Assembly (NCBI GenBank): GCA_015680685.1
Contig: MNCI01026399.1
Location: 635,392 to 699,391, forward strand
Reading direction: 5' to 3'
Length of the DNA: 64,000 bases
DNA from: Gnetum montanum
Taxonomy: Eukaryota > Streptophyta > Gnetopsida > Gnetales > Gnetaceae
Numbering within the stretch: position 1 is the stretch's first letter; every line of letters begins with the position of its first letter. Shown here piece by piece: positions 1 to 12,451 of the stretch. The notes below the pieces were generated by a model, which saw nothing but the letters and a program-made list of their open reading frames with translations, had not been told where the DNA came from and did no database searches. The translations under genes and the position numbers were made by a program.

Positions 1-2540
1 GGAGTGAACAACCTCAAGCAAGGGCTTCATGTGTTCATTTCAACCCTTACTATACTCAAAGACTACATTCAACTAGTGCAAACAATCCTAGAGGAGATAG
101 AGTAAGTCCTAGAATAAGGAAAACCTCAAGGCCTAGGGCCTCCTCTAAACCTAGAAAAGATAGATCAAGGGACTATGGGAAAGATATAGGAGCCATGGTG
201 ATTCTCCGAGTTCCCCATCTTCCTCTTCCTCTTCAACATCTAGTTTTGATGAAAATGAATGTAGGTATAGAGATAGAGCTCTACTAAGGGGTCAAGATGA
301 AGATAGAAATAAAACCAAAGGGCAAGATCAAAAACATCAAAGTGAGCATAGACAAGATCATCACAATCAGACGAATAGAAATAGAGATTATCACCATGAT
401 AGGTCTAATGCAAATGAACCCTTGTTGGCTACTAAGGACCTGACACAAATTAAGAAGGTAATTCAAATACCCCAAAAGCATCAAAGGGATAGTTGCATCA
501 AGTAGCTTAATATGAACAACATTCCTAAATTTAAGAGAGGCTATAATTCTGATCCACAACATCATTTGCAAGCCTTCCATGAAGCCTTCCATGATGTCTG
601 CACCTTGCAAAAGATCGAATGTAAGTGGCAAAAGCTTAAGCTCTTTCCTAGGACACTAATAGACGAACCTGAAAGTTGATATAGATCATTGGAACCGAAT
701 TCAATCCATCGTTGGTCCACAATGCTAGAACTCTTCAACGAAAAATACCAAACCTATGTAAGAGTCCAACTTGAGAAATCAAATCCAAGATGAAAGCAAG
801 GAAAACATGAACCCTTGGATATGGCCTTGGATAGATACTATTCGCTACTACATAGATGTCCAAGCCAAGATTTCTCTCAAAAATAGCAACTTTTCCACAT
901 CATAGATGGGTTTCGTAATCAAGTGAGGGAGACCCTTAGAATTTATGCCCAAGGTCAATTACCTAAATTGAAAGCCCATCAAATACAAAGGTTAGTTGAG
1001 TAAGTGGCAAAAGAAAAAAGAGAGCTATGTAAACAAGAAAATGTAGAAGAATATAACTAGGGCCCAACTCTTCAAAAGAAGGGGGTTCATATCTATGATG
1101 AGGAAAAAGAAGCAACTCTTGATGAGGTAATTTCACAACAAACCTTGCCAATACAAAAGTCTATTGCTGAGCTTGAGGCAAGAATAGATAAGATGTGGGA
1201 GTTAATAAATGAAAAAGCCATAACTTATGTGAAAACCATAGAGGAGAGGGTAACACAAAAAGAATCAAGTGATCAAAACCAGAAGAGGAAAAAGAACCAA
1301 GAAATAGGTAGGAACACTTATCAACAAAATGGGAAAATCATTGTACTAGAAACAACTATAGACTCAATCACAGAAGAAGATGATGGATGTGACATCTATC
1401 AATATGACGATCCAAAGGACTATTGCCTAGTTATGTTACATCTACATGAATATGGGCCTTTACTTTGAATCTCAAGTTCGTACAAAAGCAAATGCCTAGG
1501 AAATTACCTTACTCATAAGATAATTATATACAATCCTACAACCAACCATACTATCCTAGTATGACTTCTTATCAACCTCAAAACTACTATCAACCATAGT
1601 GGTAAAACCCACAATCGTGGGGGAAGCCATCATCAAACCAACACTACCTTTATTACCAACTAGACCCACATATATATTATGTTCAACCTACTTCCCCAAC
1701 TGACTTTACTTCCTCTACCTCAAATCACAGCTACCACTCTCCCAAATATCATTAACCTGCAACATCTTCTAAGGGATCCATCTCATGCCTCTTATCCTCC
1801 ATCATATCCTTGATATTCTCACACTTCCCTCCACCATAGGTCATCTCCAATAACACAGAAAGGAGTGGCACCACAGCATCAATGAAAGAATGCCACTTGT
1901 GTTGTGAACATACATGTAAATGATAATGCTAGTAGATCTCAACCACAATCTCGAAAACGTTCTTTCTTTAGGATAGTTCCCATGACAATGCACCAAACTC
2001 ATAGACCTACTAGCTTATCAAAACCAACACAAGGCCAATCTAGTGCAACACCCTTCCTCACAAGAACAATGTCTCCCAATCCTATGCAAGAAGCAACACC
2101 CATTACCACTCTAATGCAAAACATAACAAATGAACCTATCACCGTGGAAAGATAGAAGACTCCATGCATCACTTATAATGATAAAGGATGCAGTTTCCAA
2201 TTGTGGGCTAGAAGTTCAAAATACTAACACAATCCCTACACCAACCCACAACAATATTAAAGAACAAGTGTGTGAACAAAAACAAGTCTACATAGTAACC
2301 ACTAAACTAGAAGACACCTAGTGGCTTGAAAATGAAAGTACAAAACTGTTTAAAATATGCATGGAAACAACCACCCCACTTAGCCGCAAATAATGAAAGT
2401 AACCAAATAGAGAACTTAGACACAAACATCTTACACAGAAAACATTAAACAAGGAGACCTGGGAATTAAAATAGAAAATCCAGAAGATGAAGATGTATTT
2501 GGACCCTCTGAAAAGGAAATAACTTCAAGTCCAATTCACG
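1..2540 (+). pseudogene. gag relic of element B (Athila/Tat-like)
   Basis: Three-frame reading gives a basic, Ser/Asp-rich N-terminal part (about 60-330), then the motif block EPLLAT near 417-437, a capsid-like region (about 510-990) aligning with element A gag, including QKLKLFPRTLID near 628-665 and HEPLDMAL near 808-830, then the coiled segment at 1,145-1,468 with a degenerate zinc-knuckle remnant (CDIYQYDDPKDYC). A Gln/Pro/Tyr-rich tail follows. Near 2,155 it jumps to sequence matching the region after protease in element C (PCITYNDKG, compare C near 23,395), so capsid tail and protease are lost. Stops and frameshifts are frequent. Gag would form the particle around the element RNA; this copy cannot. 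Confidence 0.8.
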
Positions 2541-2948
2541 ATATGTCTCCCAATCAAAACGAAATTGTCATTAATGTTAGACATGCTACCACGCGAACTA
2601 TTAAATCAGCAAAGTATTGGCACATTTCATGCCAATTCCATGGAGCAGCAATAGGCCACCTAACTGTCAAGTGCAATTTTCAAAACGTCATTCTCCTTGG
2701 AGTGAAATCTACCATCTTTACTAGATCCTTGACAGGCTTTTAAACCAAAACATCTTTCATATGAACCTAGATTCCCTATGAAAGATCATCCGCCTACTTT
2801 AGCTTGGGTAAAGTGTTCAAACATGGAACTTTAGCATCAAATTTGTTGTAGGAGGAGTTCAGAAAATAAGATTCGAATGATTTAAAATAAATTCAGGCAT
2901 GGTTCCGGTAAAATTGTTGTAGGAAAAATCTAGGACAGATAGTGAAAA

Positions 2949-3370
2949 TTGTCTACCCAGGCAGGAATAAATTCAAATAAAATGGTTGAAGTTGTTGTAC
3001 GGTCATCTGCAAATGAAAAAGTTCAAACAATTAGGCAAGGCTATTTATCAAAGCGTTCTTCAAACTTGAGAGGCGACTGGAAGAGGAGATTCTTTGTTCA
3101 AGATAGTCGTGGCGTCCTATATTACTTTCACAAGCAATGGAACAAACCATCGAGTTCTACAAGTCAGCAAACTACTTTCCGTGGTAGTTCTACTGATCAT
3201 GTTTCTGGTTCATTTGGACAGTGGCTTTTCTCTCACCATCATGGATCAGATCAAAGACCTGTTGCATGCCACGCTGTTAATTTACATACGTCAACTGTAA
3301 AGGTAGAAAATTAAACGTTACAGGCAGAAAGTGCAAAAGGCACCGAAAATGGCGAGGCATGCCCATCATC
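2949..3370 (+). pseudogene. Fragment of a plant ARF-GAP (AGD1-4/VAN3-type) PH domain, intronless
   Basis: The frame from 2,949 encodes NKMVEVVVRSSANEKVQTIRQ followed by the first strands of a PH domain, GYLSKRSSNLRGDWKRRFFV, then LYYF and a Ser-rich loop, ending VNLHTSTVKVE. This order is characteristic of BAR-PH-ARFGAP-ankyrin proteins of land plants (AGD3/VAN3 group), which act in vesicle trafficking; recognition is from family knowledge. After 3,310 a TAA occurs, yet the same frame continues with TLQAESA, the next family motif, so about 20 PH residues are missing and one codon has become a stop. No BAR, ARF-GAP zinc finger or ankyrin part is visible. Intronless continuity suggests a retro-copied piece, possibly captured by element B. 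Confidence 0.75.
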
Positions 3371-3589
3371 ATATAACTTAATTCATGTTGTTCCTTCAGT
3401 CAAGAATTCAAAATAATGGTACACAAGCAATGTACGATGTGATAGACGTGACACTCGACGTTCTTCTGGTGGAGCTCTGTGACACTGCGTTGTGTCTTCC
3501 GCAGAGACGAAATCTCCACTGTTTCATGGAAACTGCTCTTGCTCTTCATAGCACTTGAACCGTCGTTCCGAGGCACATGATCTTCGGTG

Positions 3590-3835
3590 TCTTTCAGTGA
3601 CCTGCGGGCAAATCCTCAAACCAGAATATTAAACAAATTCAAATCATTTACTCTAGACACTCTGTCAAACACTTGCTGTGCAAACTCCATTTCTCACACT
3701 CTCATACATGTCAACAAAATCGCTCGCGATGAAGCCATTACGGCCGAATCCGCCCTTGATCACGAATCTAGTTTTGTGGGCTGCGCCCCAACATAGAGCA
3801 AGCATAGAAAGAGATAAGTACATGACAAAAACTGT
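3590..3835 (-). pseudogene. Possible pentatricopeptide-repeat (PPR) relic
   Basis: On the minus strand two frames together read FVIKGGFGRNGFIASDFVDMY (about 3,720-3,780) and then AQQVFDRVSRVNDLNLFNILV (about 3,610-3,675). Both have the shape of consecutive plant PPR motifs (IKxGF...N.F...LVDMY; A..VFD.....D...N.L). One frameshift separates them and a stop follows. PPR proteins bind organellar RNA; this fragment is far too short and broken to function. Similarity is judged by eye, so an unrelated sequence is possible. Confidence 0.4.
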
Positions 3836-4022
3836 GTGAAAATTTTCTGAACATAGGCAATGCAGAAGCCCTACACTATACCAGATCAGAGACGACGTAC
3901 GGTCACAGGCGCGTTTTATGTATTGACATTGGGGAAGACGAAAAGCGGTCCGAATTGGTACTCAGCAACACATCAGGAGGAGTCGCTGCTGCTTTGAACA
4001 TCTATTCAATCCTATCACAAGG

Positions 4023-4397
4023 TTGTTTTTCAGCAAAAACACAAATCGCAGAACAAAACACATGGCGCAAAATCGTAATAAGGAAGACGAGACAGTCCGT
4101 GCGGTGCAAATCGCTGCTGAAACGGCGGAGGAAGAGGAAGGAGCAATGAGTGACAGCGTGATGGGAGACTCAGGAGCTGTTTCTGCGCAACAACAGATGG
4201 ACATATTCCGAGTTTCTTTGATGGTCGGCTTTGCAGTTCCTGAGCTGCTGCACTACCAATATGGAACCAGTATTTTGGGGAAGTTCAACTTGCGTAAGGA
4301 GTTCGACGGAGCGTGAGCTGCGGAGGCGTGGCTGCCTGCTGGGGAAGCTCGTTGAGCAAAATTGGCAGTTGGCTAAACAGCAAAGCTCCTCCTCCAC
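4023..4397 (+). other. Unrecognised coding-like segment
   Basis: A 97-codon frame beginning at 4,023 reads an acidic Glu-rich stretch and then MDIFRVSLMVGFAVPELLHYQYG. In a shifted frame from about 4,292 a second open stretch reads ERELRRRGCLLGKLVEQNW and ends at a TGA near 4,400. Composition is richer in GC than the flanks, and both stretches look coding, which would need a frameshift or splice near 4,290. I do not recognise a family. It could be a host gene relic lying beside, or captured by, element B. Confidence 0.25.
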
Positions 4398-4449
4398 AAA
4401 TTGACCGATTAACTTGCAGAGTCGTTCAAGGCTCTCACTTTTGAAAGGG

Positions 4450-6055
4450 CATATTTTCTCGTTTTAAATAAATAAATTGATCAGTCGTTCCCTCAATCAA
4501 TTTTATCTCCTGCTACATCCATTTGTGGAGTTCTAGTTTCTTTCCTCAACACGGAAGTTTCTTCTTGTTAAAATGAAACATTTCTACCGCTTTATGACTT
4601 AACTCGAGGATGTAAATATTGGATACTCTTATGAATTCTAAAGAGTAAAAGAATTTTTGGGATATTTATTCAATATCCTACATGAACTAAACACTTTGCA
4701 ACCATAGCCCATGTCTCTATAGTAATAACTTCCGATAGAAGTTATAACTTCTTATGGTGGTTATGAGTAAATTCCCTGCATATTTGTAACTCACCTTAAT
4801 CTCTTATGATGATTGTAACTACTCAAAAGCCACAATAAAAAGGGCTTCAAGGGTAGAGTTCAAAGGCAAGGGGGATTTTAGAAGAAACTTGGAAGAGACA
4901 TATTAAAGATTTCTTATAAAGCATGGCTTGCTAAAAGCATCAATTCAGCTACTTTGTTTTAATCCTATGAGTTCTTTTCTTCTCATTTTGTCTTAGTTGC
5001 TTAGCTGATGGTTTAGATAGTTCTGTGCTTGGCAATTAATTTTGGGATTTTCTTCTTGCTCTTATAGCTTTATTTTCACATACTTCAAGACTTCTATTTA
5101 TTTGCCATATAAGAGCTTACGTTATCTTTAAAAAGCATCTTGAGCAATTTAATACTAATGTCTTTATGAAATTGCCTGTTTGAGTCTAGAGGGTCTAGAA
5201 AATCTTTGATACTTTGAGCTAACTTGAAATAGCTTCATTTTTAAAAAGTTTGTTGCCTTGATATTTCAATCTTGAAATTGTCAAACTTTTTCTAATAGCT
5301 CTATTGTTTGCAATTCTTGACAACTATTAACTACCCAAATAAAAGCTTGTACTTTATCGTTTACAAAGCATTTTGGTAGTTTAATAAGAGTGTCTTTCAT
5401 GAAATTTCTTTTGGGCTTAGAGGGTTTGGACAATTTCTAATACTTAGATTGAACTAGAATAGCTTTATTGCTTTCCTCATGTTCAATTTATCTCACTTAA
5501 ATGTTTGAGATTTCACACAAATCTACTTTCTTTTCTTTTCACTTTTTAAAACCCATTGAATCTTGCTCTATTTCTAGTTTTCTTATGGATCTTTCTCTCT
5601 GGGAAAAATTAGAAGTAGATTTCTGCAGGATTGTGCTTAAACACCTTGGTGAAATTTTATTTGTTTCAAGCAACATACTATAAGAACTATATAGACTAAG
5701 TGACTCGAAAAAATAGAAATCTTTAATGACTCACAGTATTCAACAAGGTTAGCTGAATTTTTATTATAAAAACCAATTACAGTTTCATACACAAACCCAA
5801 CTATTTCAACATTCATAATAACAAACACACATTTATGCTTAGTTCGCTCTATTACCACTGAGTTTATTTGGAGGTATCTAGTCCTTGGTGTTGCTAGAGA
5901 CCAGCAAGCACCTAAACTCAAGTTTGAAGGGACACCTTCATTTCCCATGATTCTAGTCACGAGACCGGAGGACAACGTTGATGGTCCCAAACGATCACCA
6001 ACACAGAGATGATAAATGGAAAAACTATGGTGTATAACCGAGGTGTACAGTCCAT
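4450..6055. repeat. AT-rich stretch with a degenerate direct duplication
   Basis: No gene is visible. About 5,100-5,270 and 5,335-5,480 are diverged direct copies (shared blocks: AAGCTT/AAGAGCTTA, AAAGCAT, GTCTTT, AGAGGGT, ATAGCTTCATT/ATAGCTTTATT) with a period near 230 bases. The block 4,610-5,860 has LTR-like composition (TATA-like CAATAAAAAGGGC near 4,830), but I could not define ends or a primer-binding site. Confidence 0.4.
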
Positions 6056-6059
6056 TTCC

Positions 6060-7260
6060 CAAATGCTCACCCATAAGATTGATTGTGGGGGAGATGCCCC
6101 ATCCTAATTTAAGAACTAATAAGTGCTTTTCAATTTTTTGTTTTACAATTTTTTATCATCTTCCTATTTCTTTCACCATTTTCCAATTCTTAATATGTTT
6201 TTCATTTCTTGTTTTTTTTCTTTATAATTTTCTCTTTTCTTGCATCATTTTCTTTATGTTATGAATGTCTTTTATGTTTTTGTTAATTATATTGCTAGTC
6301 ATGATGTAGACGTCAATGCTATGTGTTGGGTTTTTGTTCTATGTTATCAAGATGGTTGGGTAAGTAATTGTATAAAGTAGTGAAACCACCTCATCCATAC
6401 CTCTAATTCTCTAAATAAAAGGTTTTTCCCATGGTTCTTCTTGCTTGAAACTAAAATTGATTACTAATCATTGTACCTTGAAGAAAGAGGGAAAGACTAA
6501 GTGGGAATGGCAAGGGTGTGACCTCAAGGGGATTTGTTGGATTCTCTTCTTGACTTTCTTCATGTGGTTTATGATTCCTCTAGGAACGTATCATCACTCC
6601 CTTGTTGACCAATAAATAAGAAGTTATGTCTTTGCATGGTGTGGTTCCCACATTCAAAGAAAAAAACAAAACAACAATAATGGGAATTCAAAGCACACCC
6701 CTTAGACATAATAATGGGCTATAAGAATTGGTTATGTGGCTAGAAAGACATGTTACCCATGCCTAAAGGCACCCCTCTAACTAAGGCCCTTCCTTCCTTC
6801 TATTTTCTTCTCTTTTTGAAGTGACAATAATTCTAGGAGGTTGTTGTGGACTCATGCTAGTAGGCAGGAAGGAACACATTAATGCGAGGTCATTGTTCAT
6901 GATATGGACTTGGTCTGAAACTTGGACGGATAGCTATGATGATCATTTTAGTCACATTTCACATAGGAACCTATTATGTACATGGTAAAGTACCTTACAT
7001 CCCAATCTCTGTAATCCCTTCTCATCCCATTCTTCACCTCACAGTTGCATGCAATTCTGAGCCCAATGGTTTTGTATAGTATAGTACAACATCCCAACCA
7101 TGGTAATTGTGTGTTGTTTGGAATAAAGGCATGGTCTACATTTAACTTCTAAGGTGCCCATGGACATTCATAGAAGTGGTTATGCAAGGGAATTATGGCA
7201 GGAGCTTGCTTTGGAGAGGATCCACTTGCTTAACTTTTGTTGATCATGGCTTTGAACTAA
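6060..7260 (+). other. Conserved noncoding module of element B
   Basis: It begins at a PPT-like GATTGTGGGGG (6,081), then a long T-rich tract (6,120-6,260), then blocks found in the same order in element A (11,080-12,150) and element C (26,605-27,840): TGTGAC.TCAAGGG (near 6,516), CTAGAAAGACATG (near 6,738), CATGCCTAAAGG (near 6,760) and GGATCCACTTG (near 7,220). It has no open frame. In C it lies between integrase and ORF2. Confidence 0.7.
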
Positions 7261-8166
7261 ACCTCACATCTTCCAAGACATCATTATGACTTCTTTGAAT
7301 TTATGCATGCTTTTGGAACTACTTCTTATCAATTTCAATTAATTTATCCTACTTTTCTATTATAATATCCTTCAAAATTCAAAATTTCTTGGTCATCTTT
7401 TGCATTGGACCTTTGGGTTTACTTGTTTGAAAACTTGTGCACTTTTGGAGTTAAGCTCCTTAATCGTGGGGGCAAAGGATGTTTTTTTTTTCTTTTTTTT
7501 GAAATTTTTCTAACATCCTATTTTCGAACATTATGGTAACTAATAGTAATTAATCAAAAGAATGTGAACAACTTGATTATTTTAGTTACCCTCTAGCCTT
7601 GGGAATAGTACCTTGTTATCACCTTATGCTTAAATACTAACATTTTAAGCTAACTAAGGGATCCGAAAAGGGTTTATTATAAAGGAAAATTTACCAAAAC
7701 TAATGATGATCCTTTGGTGATCATAAGTGATGTTGAAAGGAAAGCCTAAGGTCAAAGGTCTTTTTCCAAGCTAGGAATGCTACCAAGGAAAGGACAAAGG
7801 AGGATATGCCCATGAACAAATAGTAGCACATATAGGATAAAGGCTCAAATATCACATGTTTGCTAGATCCATGGGATGATGAAAAGAAATTTTAGTTCAT
7901 CCTTCAAGAATGCTCTACATAGAAAGAGAAACATCAACATAATAATCAAGGTTGGAAGTCTTCCACTGCTAGCAACAACAAGAAAAATCATCTTCAATCA
8001 ATTTTTTAAGACCTCTACAAATTTTGCAAAATTTAATGTATGTCCAATCTTTCCATCATTTTGTAATACATCCACTCAAATGAAATTTTGTAATGCGACA
8101 CTCAAAGTCTATTAGTAGTCAACATTAATCAATAATCCCATACATTCCCAATTTTGTAAACAAAGT
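7260..8166 (+). other. Element B ORF2 leader and pre-PPT remnant
   Basis: Contains a PPT-like AATCGTGGGGG at 7,462 and sequence aligning with the ORF2 leaders of A and C, but ORF2 itself is absent apart from short unrecognisable frames. The end (about 8,100-8,166) aligns with C upstream of its polypurine tract and is cut at 8,166 by the insertion of element A. Confidence 0.5.
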
Positions 8167-8970
8167 TGATGGGACGCGATATCGCATCTTTCCCCGCGAT
8201 ATCGCGTACGTGATATCGCAGCCCACCATCAGTTCTATAAATAAGAGGTGGCTCTCCCTTGTTTCAGAACATAGAGTTAGACAGTAGCTAGACTCTGGCA
8301 ATTTTGTCCCTCCAGAGTTAGAATATTTTCCAGTGTCTACTCGCAGTGTGGTGAATGTAATTGTACGACATCCTTTATTCGAGTGTGACGTACTTGGACA
8401 TGCACATGACCGGAAATAAAGATCGAGATTACTTCATCATTGTAGCATTCACTATGTTATTTATTTAATTAATTGTTATTGTTATTTACTACTTTCCTAA
8501 TTAATCTCTCTCACCCTTATCTCCTAGTAATGCGGAATGAGTACGACTTAATCACGAGCATTTAAGTGTGACTACTTGGTAACCTAGTAGCGTACCTAGG
8601 CCATGCACTTGGTAATCCCAGTGGTAGTCGTGCACGAGGTCCAAGATGTGTACGGATGATTAAGGAACGAATGCTCATCGCACTTAGGCTAGTTTAGATT
8701 CCTTCTTACGCTTTCCCCTCTTCGCTTAGTTATGATTACTTTCCATTGCCTTCAGGAGTAGCATAGATTAGGAACCACATCATACACCTCACTCTAGACT
8801 AAACCATATGTGACAAAGCTAATACTAGTCCAGGTGGGAAGACAGCGAACTACGACCTAAGGTTAACTGTCTAGGTGCCACAACTAGTCCGTTTGCAGAG
8901 TTTGACCGGATCGCACGTGAAAACGCTCGTATTCGTATGGTTGGGTGTAGGGGTACCTCGCCACTCATCA
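8167..8970 (+). repeat. 5' LTR of element A
   Basis: 804 bases, TGATGGGACGCG... to ...CCACTCATCA. The beginning carries repeated GATATCGC/GCGATATC palindromic motifs (8,173-8,220) directly before a TATA box CTATAAATA (8,236-8,244), which marks the U3 promoter. The right half contains the CTTGGTAATCCCAGTGGTAGT block shared by every LTR of this family in the window. Confidence 0.92.
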
Positions 8971-8971
8971 T

Positions 8972-8991
8972 TGGCGCTGTTGCCGGGGACG
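8972..8991 (+). other. Primer-binding site of element A (tRNA-Asp type)
   Basis: TGGCGCTGTTGCCGGGGAC begins two bases after the LTR end. It is complementary to the 3' end of plant tRNA-Asp (GUC) with one mismatch near the start. This PBS type is usual for Athila/Tat-lineage gypsy elements. Confidence 0.85.
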
Positions 8992-9114
8992 ATGCTAGTT
9001 ATCTAGATTAGTTATATCATACAAGGTCATTGTATAGGACTTAACAATATATCTCTTAGGAAGAAGAAATAATTATAAAAAGTCACACATAAATTCACAT
9101 ACAACTCCACAGCA

Positions 9115-11112
9115 ATGCCTCTCCTACCAGATTACAACAATGCCACACTTAGTGAGGAAGTTCATTGGAGAACCAACGAACTATATGAAGATGAAGATTG
9201 GAGTATACAACCTGAAGTGGGGGTTTCTTATAAACATGAACGAAAGCAACGTCATCCCAACACACGAAAGCATAACTTACCCAATGAAGATGAACCCCTA
9301 TTGGCCACTACAAGCTTAACGCAAATACAGGAGGCTGTTCGAATCTCATGTAGGCATCGTAAAGAGAGCCGTCTACCCAGGCTCGATTTAAACAACTTTC
9401 CTACTTTTTCAGGAGGCTATGACTTAGATCCGCAACAACATTTACTAGCCTTCTACGATGCCTACACATCGAACAACATTGATAACGGGTGGCAAAAACT
9501 TAAGCTCTTCCCTATGACACTCATTGACCAAGCAAAAGTATGGTATAGATTGTAAAAACCAAATTCAATACGACGCTGGTCAACAATGGTAGAAGTCTTT
9601 AATGAAAGATATCAAACCTACGCAAGAGTGTTAGCCTTGAGGAAACAAATCCAAGGATGGAAACAAGCACAACATGAACCCTTGGACATGGCCTTCGAAA
9701 GATATTACACATTGTTAAACAACTGTCCAAGCCATGGGTTTTCTGAGGAAAGGCTAATGTACCATATCATTGATGGGCTATGTAATGAAACAAGAGAGAC
9801 CTTAGGAATGTATGCCCAAGGTCAACTATATGAACTATGAATCCATCAAGTCCAAGAGCTTATTAAGCAGGTAGCAAAAGAAGAAGGAGAAATGGCTAGA
9901 TGGGAGAGTGTTGAAAAACATCAACGGGACCAAAATCTCAACTTAACAAAGGTCCATGATCATAAAAAGGAGAAATCAACCAATCTCAAGGTGGAAACAT
10001 CATCTTTGCCAACACAAAAAACATTAGAAGAAGTCGAGGCAAAGATCAACAAGATGTTGGAATGGACGTATCAAAAGTGTGGAGAATTTATCAACATTAT
10101 TGGAGATAGAGTTTTGACAACCCAAGAAGCAGGAAGAAACATTAGATAATTGGAAAGAAGGGATAAGGAAAGTAAGAGCTCAACTACCAATCATATGTAT
10201 GAATGCAACATATGCTTGTATGATCACCCCAAAGGCCAATGTCCAATATTGCTACATTTACATGAGCATTGGGGAAACACGTTACATCCAGAGTTCATAC
10301 AGAGATACTGTGCTCAATCACAGTGGCAACAATCCCAGTCATGAGGGAGACCACCCTTAGACTGGAGACACCCTTCGTACTATCTGAACCCAAATGCTTA
10401 TCCTGTCCAACATCCTGTGTCTCCAACTAGGCCAACATACTCTATCTCACCACAGTACCATTCTCCTCAATACTATCAACCCATGCCTTCAACATAACCA
10501 CCACCTTTTGCACCTTATACTCCTCCTAACTTTCAACATTCTCATCCTTTCCCTCCTTCTACAATGCCACCAACTGTTCCTAAGGTGTTTGCACCACATC
10601 AATAACCCACGAACGCTACTTGTGCTACTACTTCCAACAGTAGTGAGAAACCTCAACAACATCAAAAATGATCCTTCTTTAAACACGGCCATAAGAAGGA
10701 ACAACACAATACCGAGGCCACTGCATCCTCTAACTCAGTACAAGTCCCACACTGTGGTGCACCCTCATCTTCAAAACCAATGCCTCATGTTTCTTCATCA
10801 GGGCCATCAACTCACACTCCAACAACAATACGGTCCAATGAACACAACCATGGAGGGCATCATCCTAGTCCTTGCATACCATCTAACGGTCACAAACATC
10901 CTAGTGGGTCAACTCGTTATCCAGGAACTACATCGTACAAATTGCCCCACTATGCTCATTATAATCAAATGTGTGAAACCCAATGGGGTAAGTATGACCG
11001 GGCCCCAATATCTCCAAGATGCAAGGACCCCCGTCATCAATTATTAATCCTTGCCATCCTCAACCGTTTAGCTATGAGGGATATCCCCCATTCTAATAGC
11101 AAGCAGGATTAA
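9115..11112 (+). pseudogene. gag of element A
   Basis: The start is the first ATG after the leader. It reads an acidic N-terminal part (EDEDWSIQPEV), EPLLAT (about 9,293), then a capsid-like region with LPRLDLNNFPTFSGGYDLDP (near 9,372-9,430), WQKLKLFPMTLIDQAK and HEPLDMAFERYYTLLNNCP. After a coiled segment comes a short zinc knuckle CNICLYDHPKGQC (near 10,206-10,245; spacing CX2CX3HX4C) and a long Pro/Gln/Tyr/His-rich tail. Frame 1 stays open across long stretches, broken by stops at about 9,553, 9,838, 10,147, 10,342, 10,495, 10,603 and 10,669. It is the best preserved gag in the window. No protease follows: the tail ends directly at the noncoding module. Confidence 0.85.
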
Positions 11113-12330
11113 TAACCACTTTTTATTTTCTTTAATTTTACAACTTTTTATTTTCCCTTTTTGTCTTTTTTATGTTTTTGTAAGTAATCTCATCTATGAA
11201 TAAAACATTCATGTGGATCATTGGTTGAGGTGTGTTCTATGTTATTAAGTCTTGAGTGATCAATTATTTGGAACAGTGAGCCCATTACATCCACTCATCC
11301 ACTCTACAAATAAGAGGGTCTGTTCAAGGGTACAGTGATATTATTGACATTCTTAAAACTTTAAATTAATTTTGTGTTCATTGTACCCAGAATGAAGAAG
11401 GATGGACCAAGAGGGAATGATTAGGGTGTGACATCAAGGGGACTTGCAGATTCTCTTTGGTGATGTCTGTGTGAGTTGTCATGCAACATGGTTGTGCTAA
11501 GATCCTTGTAGATCTAATGAAAAATGGGAGTAAGAGTAATCAAAAGGGCACGCAAAAAATCAAATGCTGTTCTAGGGGATCCCACTAGAAAGACATGCAC
11601 CCATGCCTAAAGGTTGGCGGCTTCTCTGGATTCAGTAAGGTGAAAAAAGAAAGAAAGAAGAGACAAAGAAAATGAAAAGAAAAGTGCCACAAAACAAAAG
11701 TCACTTCTCCCTTGCACAAAACACCAAGTGATCGTACGCCTTGTTGTTGTGGTACTCTCATAGTTGTTCATCATGGGATGAAACAATGCGATGTCACTAA
11801 TTAGAGGTATGGACTTGGTCCTAAGCTTGGAATGACGAGTTACTGACACCTTAATCATGCTTCTCACATAGGATTCACTATGCCCTAGGTCGGTCACCCC
11901 ATGTACCAATCTCTACAATCCCTTCCTATAGTTCATCTCATCTCACTATTCATGTAATTATAGCTCATGTCCCATGTAGCATAGAATTTTCATCTCATTC
12001 CGGTGATATTTACATGTGTGTGTTTTGTGGAGTTAGTGCGGATTACATTGTAACCCTTCTAGTGCCCACCGACACTTTAAGTGTGGTTACACAAGGGCAT
12101 TATAGGTTAGAACCTGTTTTGGGGAGGACCCACTTGTCTAATTTTTTGTAATCTTCACTGATGATTTAGCTCACACACACCATTTTTCACCCTTAGCTTA
12201 TTTTTCATAACATTCCTTCCCTACTATTATCCCTCTGAATTTCAATGTTCTTATGTACCATTACATAGCCTCTTTCTTAACCACCCATGGTTTTATTGAT
12301 AAAATCCACACCATCATCATTAATGGTGCC
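11113..12330 (+). other. Conserved noncoding module of element A
   Basis: Starts with a T-rich tract after the gag stop and carries the same ordered blocks as B and C: GTGTGACATCAAGGGG (11,427), CTAGAAAGACATG (11,586), CCATGCCTAAAGG (11,600) and GGACCCACTTG (12,126). Short frames here look accidental. Its survival next to gag after loss of pol suggests a cis function. Confidence 0.7.
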
Positions 12331-12451
12331 TTTCGAATTAATGAAATTTCCCTAGAACATCTTGATCATAGCCAATGTCCTCAATTTCCAACGTTAATTT
12401 CAAGAAAATCCTTTTAAAAGTCGGTATTTTCATGGTGTCCCATGTCACTTG

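Noticed and set aside
5637-6074. 145-codon minus-strand frame as a gene
   Set aside because: No motif, AT-rich context, spans the junction into the B noncoding module.
10394-11047. 217-codon Leu/His-rich frame as a protein
   Set aside because: It is the shifted reading of the Pro/Gln-rich gag tail of element A; composition and position explain it.
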